Origin: a virus
IMG/VR virus record: IMGVR_UViG_3300025030_002128
Coordinates: 1 to 39,009 of that record
Direction: 5' to 3' (one strand)
DNA: 39,009 nt
Of the stretch, positions 21,490 to 31,300 are shown in pieces (the first letter of the stretch is position 1; each line of letters opens with the position of its first letter). Below the pieces are notes generated by a model, which saw only the letters and a program-made list of their open reading frames with translations, did no database searches and was not told where the DNA came from. Both the position numbers and the translations under genes were made by a program.

Positions 21490-22141
21490 CCACAATACTG
21501 AAGCTTCTATTGTAAAATTTCAAAAAGAACCTGACATAGAAAACAAAAAGAAAATTTTTGTTGAAGAAATACGACACTCTTTTGCAAAATTAATAGAAAA
21601 TATCATATTTGTGTATAAGTTTCATTCTTTGGGAGATATAGAGATCCTTAAGAACGATTGTTTATCTTTTCTGTTTGAGACACTTTATAAATTTGATGCA
21701 ACAAAAGGGCATAAGGCTTTTTCGTATTTTAATGTTATTGCAAAAAATTGGTTCATACAAAGAGTCAAAATTCATAAGAAAAAAAGCAAATCTGATGTAT
21801 ATTTTGACAAGGTTCTTCTAAATAAATTAGAAAGTACTGATGATAAATTTGTTCATAACGATGAAGAAATGTTTATAAATGTTGAGTATCTAATACTTTT
21901 AAAAGAAGAAATAAAAAAATGGCGTACAAAATTTGACAAAAAACAAGAAAAGATGGTGCTAGAGGCCATAATTCTTCTTTTGAACAATCCAGACTTAATT
22001 AACATTTTTAACAAAAAAGGAATATATCTATATATACGCGAAATTACTGGACTAAACACCAAACAGGTTGTTACTAATTTATCTAAAATAAGAAAGAAGT
22101 ATGAGACATTTAAGCGTAAATATCATGCTGGTGAAATATGA
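21416..22141 (+). CDS. T4 gp55-like late sigma factor (candidate)
   Basis: 241 residues. The N terminus is very basic. The core LKNDCLSFLFETLYKFDATKGHKAFSYFNVIAKNWFIQRVK (quoted from residues about 80-120: NDCLSFLFETL, FDATKGHKAFSYF, AKNWFIQRVK) matches the FD..K...A..Y....A.N.F.QR.K pattern of T4 gp55, a minimal sigma region 2 that recognises late promoters. After an acidic linker come helices ending in ITGLNTKQVVTNLSKIRKKYETFK, which could be a sigma4-like HTH. It would direct host RNA polymerase to phage late genes. The start overlaps the membrane-protein gene by 74 bases, an unusually long overlap. Confidence 0.72.
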   Translation: MPKFQKKNEQKKKDKPQKISVNYFDHNTEASIVKFQKEPDIENKKKIFVEEIRHSFAKLIENIIFVYKFHSLGDIEILKNDCLSFLFETLYKFDATKGHKAFSYFNVIAKNWFIQRVKIHKKKSKSDVYFDKVLLNKLESTDDKFVHNDEEMFINVEYLILLKEEIKKWRTKFDKKQEKMVLEAIILLLNNPDLINIFNKKGIYLYIREITGLNTKQVVTNLSKIRKKYETFKRKYHAGEI

Positions 22142-22204
22142 AAAGATGTAGTAAATGTAAGTGTTATGAAAAATGAAGAGTAATTATATAAAAGGTGAAG
22201 TTTA

Positions 22205-22522
22205 GTGCCCGTTAAGAAATTTGACATTACAGATGAAGATCTTTTAGCGTTGTATGATCTTATATGGGGGCAACTCAAAGAAGATAGAGAAATAATTTTA
22301 AATTCATTTAAAGATTTACGTGAAATTGTTGGCAAAAGCCCAGAAAGATATGCGGTATCTGGCGATACGCTCGCCAAACTTGCAGAGCTTCTTACAAAAC
22401 AAACTGCCGAAGTCGTAGAACTTCTTAAGATTGTTCAAAAAGAAAGAGATGATGATGAATCTCTTTCAGAATTAGATATTAGTAAAATAAGTGACGAAAT
22501 TTCAAAGAAAAATGAACAATAA
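22205..22522 (+). CDS. Small acidic helical unknown protein
   Basis: 105 residues from a GTG start with AAAGGTGAAG just upstream. It is mostly helical, with a C-terminal acidic stretch (KERDDDESLSELDI). There is no recognised domain. It follows the sigma-like gene after about 60 bases without a convincing gene, and it overlaps the next small gene. A late-transcription co-factor is a tempting idea from position, but no motif supports it. Confidence 0.6.
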   Translation: MPVKKFDITDEDLLALYDLIWGQLKEDREIILNSFKDLREIVGKSPERYAVSGDTLAKLAELLTKQTAEVVELLKIVQKERDDDESLSELDISKISDEISKKNEQ

Positions 22523-22757
22523 TGAAGTTTTACAAAATACGGACACTTTAGAGCTGGTAGACAGGTATAATAATTTAATAAAAAAGTATGTTGAGCTATC
22601 AATAGAGCTTGCTCCTAAAATTGAAAAATTTGGTAAATATAGAAATGAATTGCAAATATTGTCAATGGAATTTGTTCGAAGAGGTTTTAAAGTGGACGAA
22701 CCAGAGAGTCTCAAAAAATTATTGGAAGAAGAAATAAAAAAGAGGGAAAATAAATGA
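22512..22757 (+). CDS. Small coiled-coil unknown protein
   Basis: 81 residues from the ATG at 22512. A GTG at 22491 would add seven. It is largely helical, with heptad-like runs (ELVDRYNNLIKKYVELSIELA, then ESLKKLLEEEIKKRE). It overlaps both neighbours, including an ATGA with the ClpP-like gene. It has no recognised domain. It may be a small adaptor for the protease next to it, which is only an inference from coupling. Confidence 0.58.
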   Translation: MNNNEVLQNTDTLELVDRYNNLIKKYVELSIELAPKIEKFGKYRNELQILSMEFVRRGFKVDEPESLKKLLEEEIKKRENK

Positions 22758-23407
22758 ATGTTTTAGTTTTGTTTTCGTTAATTTCTGCGTTAAATTATAG
22801 CGTCAACGTAAATGACGCTCCAATGTTAGACATCTCTCGTATGGAAAGTTTTTTAAAAGTTCCAGTTGTTATTACTGTTACAGATTTTAATGATTACGCC
22901 GCAGAAAAATTTTCGTCAGATGTTCAGGAAGCTTTGGATTCTGGAGAGCCAATTATTCCAATAATTATTGATTCTTATGGTGGTTCTGTGTATGCTCTTT
23001 TGAGAATGGTAGATACTATTAAGTCTATAAAGGTTCCTGTAGCCACAATTGTTCTTGGCAAGGCCATGTCAGCAGGCGCTATTTTGGCAGCTATGGGCAC
23101 AGACGGCTACAGATTTGCAGCTCCAAATTCTACAATTCTCATTCATGATGTAAGCTCGTGGGCACAAGGCAAGGTTCCATCCATGAAGAATGATGTTGAA
23201 GAAGCCGAAAGATTAAATAAGTTAATTTTTGTTTTGCTTGCTGAGCAGTGTCATAAACCTAAAAATTATTTTCTTAATATTTTAAACAAAAAAGGTCATC
23301 TTGATTTATATATGACACCACAGTCGGCAAAGAAGATGAACATTGTTAATCATGTTAAATTGCCTACAATTAAGATACAAATAAAGACCGAGATGGTTTT
23401 AGAATAA
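22754..23407 (+). CDS. ClpP-like serine protease
   Basis: A 217-residue ClpP/crotonase-fold protease. IDSYGGSVYALLRMVDTI is the G-G oxyanion region. GKAMSAGAILAAMG holds the nucleophile Ser near 106, STILIHDVSS the His near 131, and LDLYMTPQSAKKMNIVNHV the probable Asp near 184. This is the Ser-His-Asp order of ClpP. In phages such proteins are often prohead proteases, though a free ClpP-type protease is also possible. The first 20 residues are hydrophobic (VLVLFSLISALNYSV) and without basic residues, so they might be a weak export signal or part of the axial loop. The position just before the baseplate genes fits late expression. Confidence 0.78.
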   Translation: MNVLVLFSLISALNYSVNVNDAPMLDISRMESFLKVPVVITVTDFNDYAAEKFSSDVQEALDSGEPIIPIIIDSYGGSVYALLRMVDTIKSIKVPVATIVLGKAMSAGAILAAMGTDGYRFAAPNSTILIHDVSSWAQGKVPSMKNDVEEAERLNKLIFVLLAEQCHKPKNYFLNILNKKGHLDLYMTPQSAKKMNIVNHVKLPTIKIQIKTEMVLE

Positions 23408-23417
23408 ATTATTTATT

Positions 23418-24461
23418 ATGTCTTCAAGACGACCTATTAGGCCAAAAGAAATATTAAATCCTGACAGGATTCTAAGTAATCTGCTTCGCGATTATGTCGA
23501 AGGCGTATTCGATGATTATAATTTTCTTTTTAGAGCATCTGTAGTAAAAATTGATCATGTTGGTGGACAATTGCCATCACCATCAGCTCCAGAGTTACCG
23601 CTTAATCCAAAAAATAGCATACAGGCTAGGGTTATTACAAACTCTAGAGATAAAGATCTACCAGATGTTGATCTTCCCATTTTTTGGCCTCTTTTTCCTC
23701 ATGATGTAATGCCAGTTAAAGAAGGTGAGCATGTTTATGTTATTTTTGAAGATTCAAACAATAAATCCCATGGCTTATGGATTGCAAGAATTCCAGAACC
23801 AGCCACCGTAGATAGTGCAAATCTGGTTCCTGGCGTGAAGAAGTACCAAGATGATCCTGACAGTGATTTTAGCCAAATTGGAGCAGAACAAGCCGTTCAG
23901 GACACAGATAAGGCACCTTCTCCTGTTTCTGTTTCTGAGGATTTTTCGGTTGAAGCCGTCCCAGCTTTCACTGCACGTGTTGGTGACAGGGTTATAGAAG
24001 GATCCAACAATGCAATGATAGTCTTGGGCAGAGATAGACCTTCTGATAAAAGTTCTGGGCAAAAAGAAAACGCAGGGACAGTTGATATTGTCGTCGGCAG
24101 GAATAAACCAGAAGACATGGATATGGCCAATGATAAGGCTAGAATTTATATAACCTCAAAATCAGATATAGATGATAATCTTCAAATAACTGACGGAAAT
24201 AATTCAAAAGGTACTTCTGCAATAGCTCTGAAGGCAGATCAAATACGCATTGTAGTGAATGGAGATTTTAAAATTGTAGCAGATGGAGATGTACTAATAG
24301 GCAAAGAAGCCACCGAGGCCGCTGTTTTGGGTGATACGTTAAAACAAATTATTAGCTCTGGACCTATAGCTACTCTAGGTTCAATACCATTGTTGGCTCA
24401 TCCAACATTTATTAATAAGCTCGCCACCGCTTTGTCAAAGTCTGTAAAAATTAAAAAATAA
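23418..24461 (+). CDS. Baseplate spike/hub protein, gp5 OB-fold-like
   Basis: 347 residues. Residues about 60-130 resemble the T4 gp5 N-terminal OB fold: ARVITNSRDKDLPDVDLPIFWPLFP, then VKEGEHVYVIFEDSNNKSHGLWIARIPEP. The middle is acidic and flexible. The C-terminal part (ALKADQIRIVVNGDFKIVADG, then DVLIGKEATEAAVLGD) has the short alternating strands of a trimeric spike. There is no lysozyme domain, unlike T4 gp5, so it would be the non-enzymatic spike hub at the tube tip. It lies two genes before gp25. The start follows a small AATAAA/TTTATT inverted repeat. Confidence 0.75.
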   Translation: MSSRRPIRPKEILNPDRILSNLLRDYVEGVFDDYNFLFRASVVKIDHVGGQLPSPSAPELPLNPKNSIQARVITNSRDKDLPDVDLPIFWPLFPHDVMPVKEGEHVYVIFEDSNNKSHGLWIARIPEPATVDSANLVPGVKKYQDDPDSDFSQIGAEQAVQDTDKAPSPVSVSEDFSVEAVPAFTARVGDRVIEGSNNAMIVLGRDRPSDKSSGQKENAGTVDIVVGRNKPEDMDMANDKARIYITSKSDIDDNLQITDGNNSKGTSAIALKADQIRIVVNGDFKIVADGDVLIGKEATEAAVLGDTLKQIISSGPIATLGSIPLLAHPTFINKLATALSKSVKIKK

Positions 24462-24721
24462 TGGCAAGAGGAACAATATTATCTTTGGCTCCGAATTCTG
24501 CCTTTATGTTAATGGGCTTGGGTGACACTCGGGAAGAAGCATACGTCATAACTACCTCAGACCCTTCTAAAAATATATTTAAAGGCACAAAGGTTGCCAC
24601 CAAAGCTTCTGTTGATTTTAATTCCATTACTCCTAAAGGTCCCGCTACAGAAGTTACCATTATAGAAACTCCACAATTTTCTACAACTATTATTGGAAGT
24701 AAACTATTATCAGAACTTTAA
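24461..24721 (+). CDS. Small baseplate-region unknown protein
   Basis: 86 residues, rich in Thr and Ser with an all-beta look (EAYVITTSDPSKNIFKGTKV, then PATEVTIIETPQFSTTIIG). It starts on the TAATG of the spike gene and ends just before the gp25 hairpin. This is where a spike-tip protein would be expected, but the PAAR sequence pattern is not visible. It is probably a small baseplate component. Confidence 0.6.
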   Translation: MARGTILSLAPNSAFMLMGLGDTREEAYVITTSDPSKNIFKGTKVATKASVDFNSITPKGPATEVTIIETPQFSTTIIGSKLLSEL

Positions 24722-24723
24722 AT

Positions 24724-24748
24724 ATATGCTAATTACTTATTAGCATAT
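24724..24748 (+). promoter_or_regulatory. Perfect 10-bp hairpin covering the gp25 start codon
   Basis: ATATGCTAAT-TACTT-ATTAGCATAT. The right arm contains the first two bases of the ATG at 24747, so a folded mRNA would hide the start. No T run follows. It shares the ATTAGC/GCTAAT core with the hairpin at 18556. Confidence 0.55.
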
Positions 24749-25127
24749 GGCGAATCCTATAAACATACGGTTTCCTCCAAGAAGGTCTTTTAAGGGAGCG
24801 TTTGACACGAATCAGTCTACTGTTGATGCTATAGCGGACGATTTAAGAATTTTGCTTCTTTCCAATTTTGGCGAAAGACCAGTCCACCACGATTTTGGGG
24901 CAAACTTAAGAAGTATCATATTTGAGCAAGGACCAGACGTTCCTCAACAGGTAAGGGACGCTATATCTTCTGCTGTTGAAAAATGGATGCCTTTTGTATC
25001 TATTTTGGATATAGAAGTCACCGATAATACAGCAAATACCACATTGCGTCCGAACGAGATTCATGTAAAAATAAATTTTTCTGTGTCTGGTATAGAAGGT
25101 GCCCTGTCTCAGAAGATTACTGCATAA
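24747..25127 (+). CDS. Baseplate wedge protein gp25-like
   Basis: A 126-residue member of the gp25/GPW family, of typical length. The helix STVDAIADDLRILLLSNFGERPVHHDFGANLRSIIFE (about residues 23-60) contains the hallmark GERP.. .DFG.NL ... FE, followed by the VRDAISSAVEKWMPFVSILDIEV strand-helix segment. It is a structural part of the wedge that triggers sheath contraction, and it is a key sign that this is a contractile-tailed phage. The start lies within a strong hairpin. It is followed after 19 bases by the gp6-like gene, its usual partner. Confidence 0.93.
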   Translation: MANPINIRFPPRRSFKGAFDTNQSTVDAIADDLRILLLSNFGERPVHHDFGANLRSIIFEQGPDVPQQVRDAISSAVEKWMPFVSILDIEVTDNTANTTLRPNEIHVKINFSVSGIEGALSQKITA

Positions 25128-25146
25128 TGGAGAATAACTTAACTTA

Positions 25147-26979
25147 ATGGCAACTGTTACGACAAAAAAACGCAATTTAAAATATTTAAATCGAGATTTT
25201 GAGGGGAACAAGCGCGATTTAATTGAACATTTGCGCATTTACTTTCCAGATACAGTACAAGATTTTAATGAATCGTCTGTCGGAATAATGCTTACAGAAT
25301 TGGTCTCTTTTGTGGGCGATAATATGAGCTTTTATCTTGACCGTCGTTTTAATGAATCTTTTACAGAAACAGCTACAGAACCTAAAAACATTCTTAAACA
25401 CGCCAAACAGCTTGGATTTAAACCTTTTGGCAAATCTGCTGCGTCTGGTAAGGTTGATGCATTTATTAAGGTTCCTACTATAAAACAAAATGAAGAAATA
25501 ATACCAGACATGAGATATGCTGGCACGATAAAACGAGGCGCAAAACTAAAAAGCAGAAATGGCCAAACCTATGAGACATTGTTGGATATTGATTTTAGTG
25601 AAGTAAACATTAACGATTCTGCTGTCGTTGCAGTTGGCGACAGAGATTCATCTACCAGTGAGCCTGTTTCTTTTGTTTTGAAAAAATCTGATGTTGATAT
25701 AAAGGCAGGCGAGACAAAATCAACAACATTTTCTGTAGGAACATACAAAGCCTTTAGATCATTGCTTTTGCCAGATGAAGATGTTTTGGAGATTTTAAGC
25801 GTTTTAGATTCTGAAAGGAATACTTGGTATGAGGTAGATTACCTAGCTCAGGATACTGTTTTTGATAATGTTTTAAATAATAAGAGTGATTCAGCAAATG
25901 TGCCATTTGTTTTAAAACTTCGTTCTGTTCCGTTTAGATTTATAACAGAATATGATGTTGTGACAAATAAGACCTCTATGGTCTTTGGCACTGGCGACGC
26001 TCAAACGTTTGATGGAGATTTAATTCCAAATTTGGGTGATTTAGCTCTTCCTCTTTTTGGCAAAGATACGTTTACAGATTTTTCTATAGATCCTCAAAAC
26101 TTTTTAAAAACGAGAACTTTAGGATTAGCTCCAACAAATACAACCCTTACTGTTAATTACCGTGTCGGCGGCGGGGATGATACAAACGCAGGAGCTGGAG
26201 AAATTAATACGGTTGCAGAAAGCACTTTTGATATAGGAGATTCTTCTTTGTCGCAAGCGGTTATTAAAGATGTTGGAAATTCTTTTTCTGTCATGAATCC
26301 ATTTCCAATTACTGGTGGCCGTTTGGCTCTTTCTGTTGATGAAATTAAACAACTAATTCCAGCTGTATATGCTTCTCAATCAAGAATTGTAACTCCTCAA
26401 GATTTTGTTGTTCGTGCACTTTCTATGCCATCAAAATTTGGTTCTGTATTTAGAGCCTCTGCTAAATCTAATCCTTTTAATAAAAATTCTGTAGAACTTA
26501 TTATTCTTTCTAAAGATTCTGATGGATTTGTAGTGACAGCTCCAACGAGCCTTAAGGAAAATTTAAAAACATATCTTTCAAGATTTAGAATGATGACGGA
26601 TGCTATTGAAATTTTAGATGGAGAAGTTATTAATATAGCAGTAAAATTTGATATTTTGGCTAGCCCAGATTTTAATAAAACAGAAGTCTTGACAAATTGT
26701 ATTTTAGCATTAAAAGAATTTTTTGATGTAGATAAGTTTAGTTTAAATCAACCTATTAATTTTACAGACATTCACACCATTCTTGCTGCAATTCCAGGTG
26801 TCTTATCTCTAATTAATATAACGATAGAAAATAGGTCTGGTACGTTTGATGGAAGAACTTATTCTACGACTCCATTTAACGTAAACGAAAACAAGAAGGA
26901 TGGCATTGTGTATTGCAAAGAAAATGCAATGTTTGAGGTGAAGCACCCTTCGCGCGACATTATAGGTACAGCAAAATAA
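25147..26979 (+). CDS. Baseplate wedge protein gp6/baseplate-J-like
   Basis: A 610-residue protein. The N terminus (RNLKYLNRDFEGNKRDLIEH ... YFPDTVQDFNESSVGIMLTEL ... GDNMSFYLDRRFNESF ... HAKQLGFKP) is the classic start of gp6/baseplate-J wedge proteins. The C-terminal part has AVYASQSRIVTPQDFVVRAL and ELIILSKDSDG, typical of their beta domain. It forms the ring of the baseplate wedge together with gp25. Its size is near that of T4 gp6 and larger than P2 gpJ. It lies directly after gp25, as expected. Confidence 0.88.
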   Translation: MATVTTKKRNLKYLNRDFEGNKRDLIEHLRIYFPDTVQDFNESSVGIMLTELVSFVGDNMSFYLDRRFNESFTETATEPKNILKHAKQLGFKPFGKSAASGKVDAFIKVPTIKQNEEIIPDMRYAGTIKRGAKLKSRNGQTYETLLDIDFSEVNINDSAVVAVGDRDSSTSEPVSFVLKKSDVDIKAGETKSTTFSVGTYKAFRSLLLPDEDVLEILSVLDSERNTWYEVDYLAQDTVFDNVLNNKSDSANVPFVLKLRSVPFRFITEYDVVTNKTSMVFGTGDAQTFDGDLIPNLGDLALPLFGKDTFTDFSIDPQNFLKTRTLGLAPTNTTLTVNYRVGGGDDTNAGAGEINTVAESTFDIGDSSLSQAVIKDVGNSFSVMNPFPITGGRLALSVDEIKQLIPAVYASQSRIVTPQDFVVRALSMPSKFGSVFRASAKSNPFNKNSVELIILSKDSDGFVVTAPTSLKENLKTYLSRFRMMTDAIEILDGEVINIAVKFDILASPDFNKTEVLTNCILALKEFFDVDKFSLNQPINFTDIHTILAAIPGVLSLINITIENRSGTFDGRTYSTTPFNVNENKKDGIVYCKENAMFEVKHPSRDIIGTAK

Positions 26980-26995
26980 AGAGGAATAAATTATA

Positions 26996-28375
26996 ATGGG
27001 ACTTTTCAGAATCTTTCCTTTAAAAGATACTACAATTACAAATGCTCACGTACCAAATGATTTGGCTGTAAGAGGTACTGGTTCTAATTTTGGAGCCGAT
27101 CCATCATTAGAAGTTTTCGCGAGAAAAGCAGAAATTAGTTCTGGAAGTATAGAATTGAGTCGTGCTCTCTTGAGATTTAATGTTACGGAGCTTTCTGGAA
27201 AAATTTATACAGATAAAGTTATTCCTTCGTCTAGTGTTTCTTATTTTTTGAAAATGTTTAACATGCAGCACGACGAAACTGTTCCTACGAGTTACGATTT
27301 GTTTGTTTATCCGTTGTCTCAAAGTTGGGACGAAGGCACTGGTCTAAATATGAATTTTTGGAGTGACGGCTATGCCAATTGGCTTTCTGCTAGTAGCACT
27401 CAAACTTGGACAACAACAGGATCAGATTTTCTAACTACAAACTATGGCAGCGGGTCTCAACATTTTGATCGTGGTTCAGAAGATTTAGAAGTCAACATTA
27501 CAGATGTCATCATTAATTGGTTAACTGGTACACTGCCAGAAAACGGTATCGTCGTAAAAATGGGCAATACGGAAGAAACCAACGGAGTTTCATATTTTAG
27601 AAAAGCTTTTCATTCTAGAGAATCAAAATTTATTGATAGACTTCCGTATGTTGAAGCTAGATGGAACGATGTTATAAAGGACAACAGAAACAATTTAGCA
27701 TATGATCAAAACAATAAACTTTACATGTATAATTTTATAAGGGGTGTTCTAACGAATGTTACAGAGCCAGTATATGTCAGGATTCAAGATCACGTTGTGG
27801 GTATTTCTGCTTCATTTTCGTCAACAATTACTGCTTCTTTTGTTTCCGTTGGAACATATTCTGCTTCTTTGAATGTCAAACATACAGCTAGTTTTTCGTC
27901 ATCATGGTATGACATATGGCATTCTGGAAGCTACGCATATATGACTGGCACTTTTATTCCGAGATCTCTCACAGGCTCGGCCACTGGCGATCATGATGAG
28001 CTGGTTGTAAACATTTCCAACCTAAAGAGAAAGTATTCAACGTCAGAAAAGGCCAGACTCAACGCTCTCGTGACGAAGAGAAACAGAAAAACACACATTG
28101 GAGTTGTAGCAACAGGTTCTCTTAACATACAAAAAGAAATGATGGACACAATGTATTACAGCATTATAAATTATGAGACTGGAGAAACTGTAATTCCATT
28201 TGCAACTGGTTCTGTTCCCCATACGCAGCTTTCCTATGATAATAGTGGAAATTATTTTGAAGTTTATATGAATTCTTTTGTACCTGGATTTATGTATGAA
28301 GTTTTGTTTTTGATAAAAGAAAACGGAGAAGATAAGCTTTTCCAAAATGATTTTAAATTTAAAATTATTTCATAA
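26996..28375 (+). CDS. Baseplate/tail protein with DNRLRE-like beta domain
   Basis: 459 residues. The first about 230 resemble a DNRLRE-type beta sandwich: PLKDTTITNAH ... GTGSNFGADPSLEV ... ELSRALLRFNVTELSG ... YDLFVYPLSQSWDEGTG, and a trio of WLTGTLPENGIVVK, SYFRKAFHSRE. The middle (about 270-320) is a Ser-rich run of alternating S/T and hydrophobics (ISASFSSTITASFVSVGTYS). The rest is beta-rich and unassigned. A GAGGAA ribosome site precedes the ATG. Its place between the wedge and the large lectin-domain protein suggests a baseplate-peripheral or fibre-attachment role. Confidence 0.65.
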   Translation: MGLFRIFPLKDTTITNAHVPNDLAVRGTGSNFGADPSLEVFARKAEISSGSIELSRALLRFNVTELSGKIYTDKVIPSSSVSYFLKMFNMQHDETVPTSYDLFVYPLSQSWDEGTGLNMNFWSDGYANWLSASSTQTWTTTGSDFLTTNYGSGSQHFDRGSEDLEVNITDVIINWLTGTLPENGIVVKMGNTEETNGVSYFRKAFHSRESKFIDRLPYVEARWNDVIKDNRNNLAYDQNNKLYMYNFIRGVLTNVTEPVYVRIQDHVVGISASFSSTITASFVSVGTYSASLNVKHTASFSSSWYDIWHSGSYAYMTGTFIPRSLTGSATGDHDELVVNISNLKRKYSTSEKARLNALVTKRNRKTHIGVVATGSLNIQKEMMDTMYYSIINYETGETVIPFATGSVPHTQLSYDNSGNYFEVYMNSFVPGFMYEVLFLIKENGEDKLFQNDFKFKIIS

Positions 28376-28383
28376 ATTAGAAT

Positions 28384-31300
28384 ATGGCTAACAAAAAAAT
28401 ACCATTTCAGCTTATTTTTAATGAAAATTTAAAAAGAGACGCTGTTTCATCTTTTACGAAACCTTTATCCTTTGATCAATTGGGTGATTTTATCCAAGAA
28501 AGGGAAAAAATTCGTCGTCTTGTTGATCAAGGACTAGAAACAGAATTAAAGGTAGATTATTCAAATTTATCTAACCATGTATTTTTTGATTCTGCTGTTT
28601 CTAAGTTTGATATTGCAAAGGATAGAATTTTAAATGATTATCCTTATAATGGTACGTCTGAAGAAAAAGATGCATTTAATTTAACTGGATCTGGATATGA
28701 AGGCTATATTTTGGAACAATGGCCGAGATCTGTTGGATATCTATTTTTAAATGGTACGGATCAATATATTAGTGCATCCGATACAGACAATGGTCTTTTG
28801 TTGGGATCTTCTTCTCTTTATGTATCGGCGTGGATTAAACCAGCAATTACCAACCAAAACATCATTTTGCAGGTTTTGAGTTCTTCAACTGGTCCGATAA
28901 AAAAACAAGGATATGATTTTTTTCTCTCAGGCGCAACAGATCCCCATGTAAAGTTTACATTGTATTCAGGTTCTCAAAAAGTCTCTATTAGTTCTTCTTA
29001 TACTGCATATACAGGAAGTTTTAATAATGTAAGTGTAATATATGATAATAATTCAGATTTATTGTCTCTTTATGTAAATAATTCTAGAAAAGTTTCCGCT
29101 TCTGTTGTTTTTAATTCTATTGAATTTGCTCCTATATCTTTAATGATCGGTAGTGGTAGTCAATATACTTCTCCTTCTTCAAGTTATGATTTTTATTCTG
29201 GATCTTTGGACGAAATTCGCGTGTTCCATACAGCTAGCGAACTTTATCATCTTAAAAATTATAATAAACCAATAGATTCAGAAGACTTTGTTGCTCTTAA
29301 TTATAGATTCAACGAAGGTATTGTTGGAACCTCTTCTATTGATCAAGTTGTTGTTGACTATTCAAAGAGCACGCTTCACGGAGTTATTTTAAACTACACG
29401 TCAACTGCAAGGGTTTCTGGAACGTCAATGGCTCTAGATCCTGGCGATCCCATTCTTTATAGTTTTCATTCTGGCGTTATTGTATTTAGCTCAAGCCAAG
29501 AACTGTCCGCTTCAGCATACGACAACACAAACAATAATCAAATTAAAAACCTTATTGGAGAATATATTTTAAGTGCCGATACTGAACAAGAATCTTTATT
29601 GACTTCTTTTTCTTTTGCTATGGCTAGATTTTTTGATGAATTGAAGCTCTACATTGATCAATTTGAAAATCTTAGAATAACAAATTACCAAGGTACAAAC
29701 CAAACACCAGATTTATTCCTTCCATTTTTAACAAGATATTTTGGATGGAAAGTAACAGATCATTTTGGGGATTCTAATCCTCTTGAATTTTTCTTTGGCG
29801 ATGGTGTATTGTCTACTGGTAGTCTTGATACTTCTTTGTTTGAAATTAGAAACCAATTTTGGAGAAGAATTTTAAACAACCTTCCTTATTTGCTAAAAAC
29901 AAAAGGCAAAAGATATAATTTGGATGCTTTTTTTAATGTTTTGGGCGTCAATAAGGACAATATTAGCATAAAGGAATATGGATATACGAAGGGGACATCA
30001 ATACAAGATACAAGAATACACAAAGAAAAGTCAGTATCTTTATTGGGCATAGGGACTGGGAGCTTAAGTGCAAGCTTTATGAAGGTTCCTTTAATGGTAA
30101 CTGCCTCTAATAATACATACACCATTGAAACACTTGTTCAACTTCCCTACGTAAGTGCTAGCTATAGTTCAAGCATAAAGGAAGTTACAGGAAGCCTATG
30201 GCAATTTATAGATCCCGAACAGGTAACTGGCTCGTTTGGGTTATATTGGAGAAGAAACGATTTAACTTCTGCCTCTGGTAGCTTTGTTTTATCTGGTACT
30301 GGCGCTACATTTTCCGCTAGCGGCGGCGTATTCTCTTCTTCTGTTATTTCTGTTTTTGATGGAAGATTTTTGCATATAGCCGCAGGTATTGATTCTGCGC
30401 AATTACCTTTCATTGAATTGCGTTCAATAGACAATGATGCAATTTCGTTTAGTGGATCATATGCTGGTACTACTGCTTTGAGCGGAGTATTCACGGGAAG
30501 TAAATACGATTTTATAATTGGTGCAAACTCTGGTTCAATTGCTGTAAGTAAGACCCATGGTTTCTTTGGCGAAGTTAGATTTTGGTCTAGAAAACTTTCA
30601 GGTTCAGAATTGGATGATCATGCGTTAAATTTTGAAAGCATTGGGACAGGAGATCCATTGGAGCTTCCATATCCTCTGAGAGCACAATGGGCCTTAAATG
30701 AGAACAAGGCTTCTGATTCTACTGGAGTCATTAATGGAATCACAGATCTTTCTAGGAATAAGTTTTTTGCAACAGGATCTCAATTTTTGTCAAGTCACAA
30801 TCCATATAAGAAATTCTTGCTTGAACTGAATTATTTGAGTCCAAATATAGATTTAAAATGGACAGAAAACAAAATAAGAATTCATAATAAATCTGAATTA
30901 AAGCTTGCCGATGTGTCTACGGATACAAATGAAGTTTCGTTAGAATTTAATTTGGTTGATGCTTTAAATCAAGATATTTCAAAGATATATTCTACAATTG
31001 ATACAATGAATAATGTTGTAGGTGCGCCAGTAAATAAGTATAGAGACGAATATGTAGAACTAGAAAACATAAGAAGAAGATATTTTGACAGACTTAACGA
31101 TAGTGTAAATTTTACTAACTTTTTTAAGCTTTTTAGGTGGTTTGATAAAAAACTAAGCGATTCTATAAAACAGCTTCTTCCGACAAGGGTAAAATTTATT
31201 GGTGGCGAACAGGTTGTAGAAAGCCATTTTCTAGAGCGTAACAAATATGGATATAAATTCCCAATTTTCAGGACTCCAAAAGACATTGATGAAGGCATTA

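Noticed and set aside
22138-22176. A 12-codon frame (MKRCSKCKCYEK) coupled by ATGA to the sigma-like gene
   Set aside because: Too short to support as a gene. The CxxC pattern may be chance or a remnant of a zinc-ribbon gene.
22205-22522. Possible gp33-like late co-activator next to the gp55-like gene
   Set aside because: Only size and position fit. No sequence feature of gp33 could be identified.
24461-24721. Possible PAAR spike-tip protein from its position
   Set aside because: No PAAR sequence pattern is visible and the Thr/Ser-rich strands do not match, so it was left as unknown.
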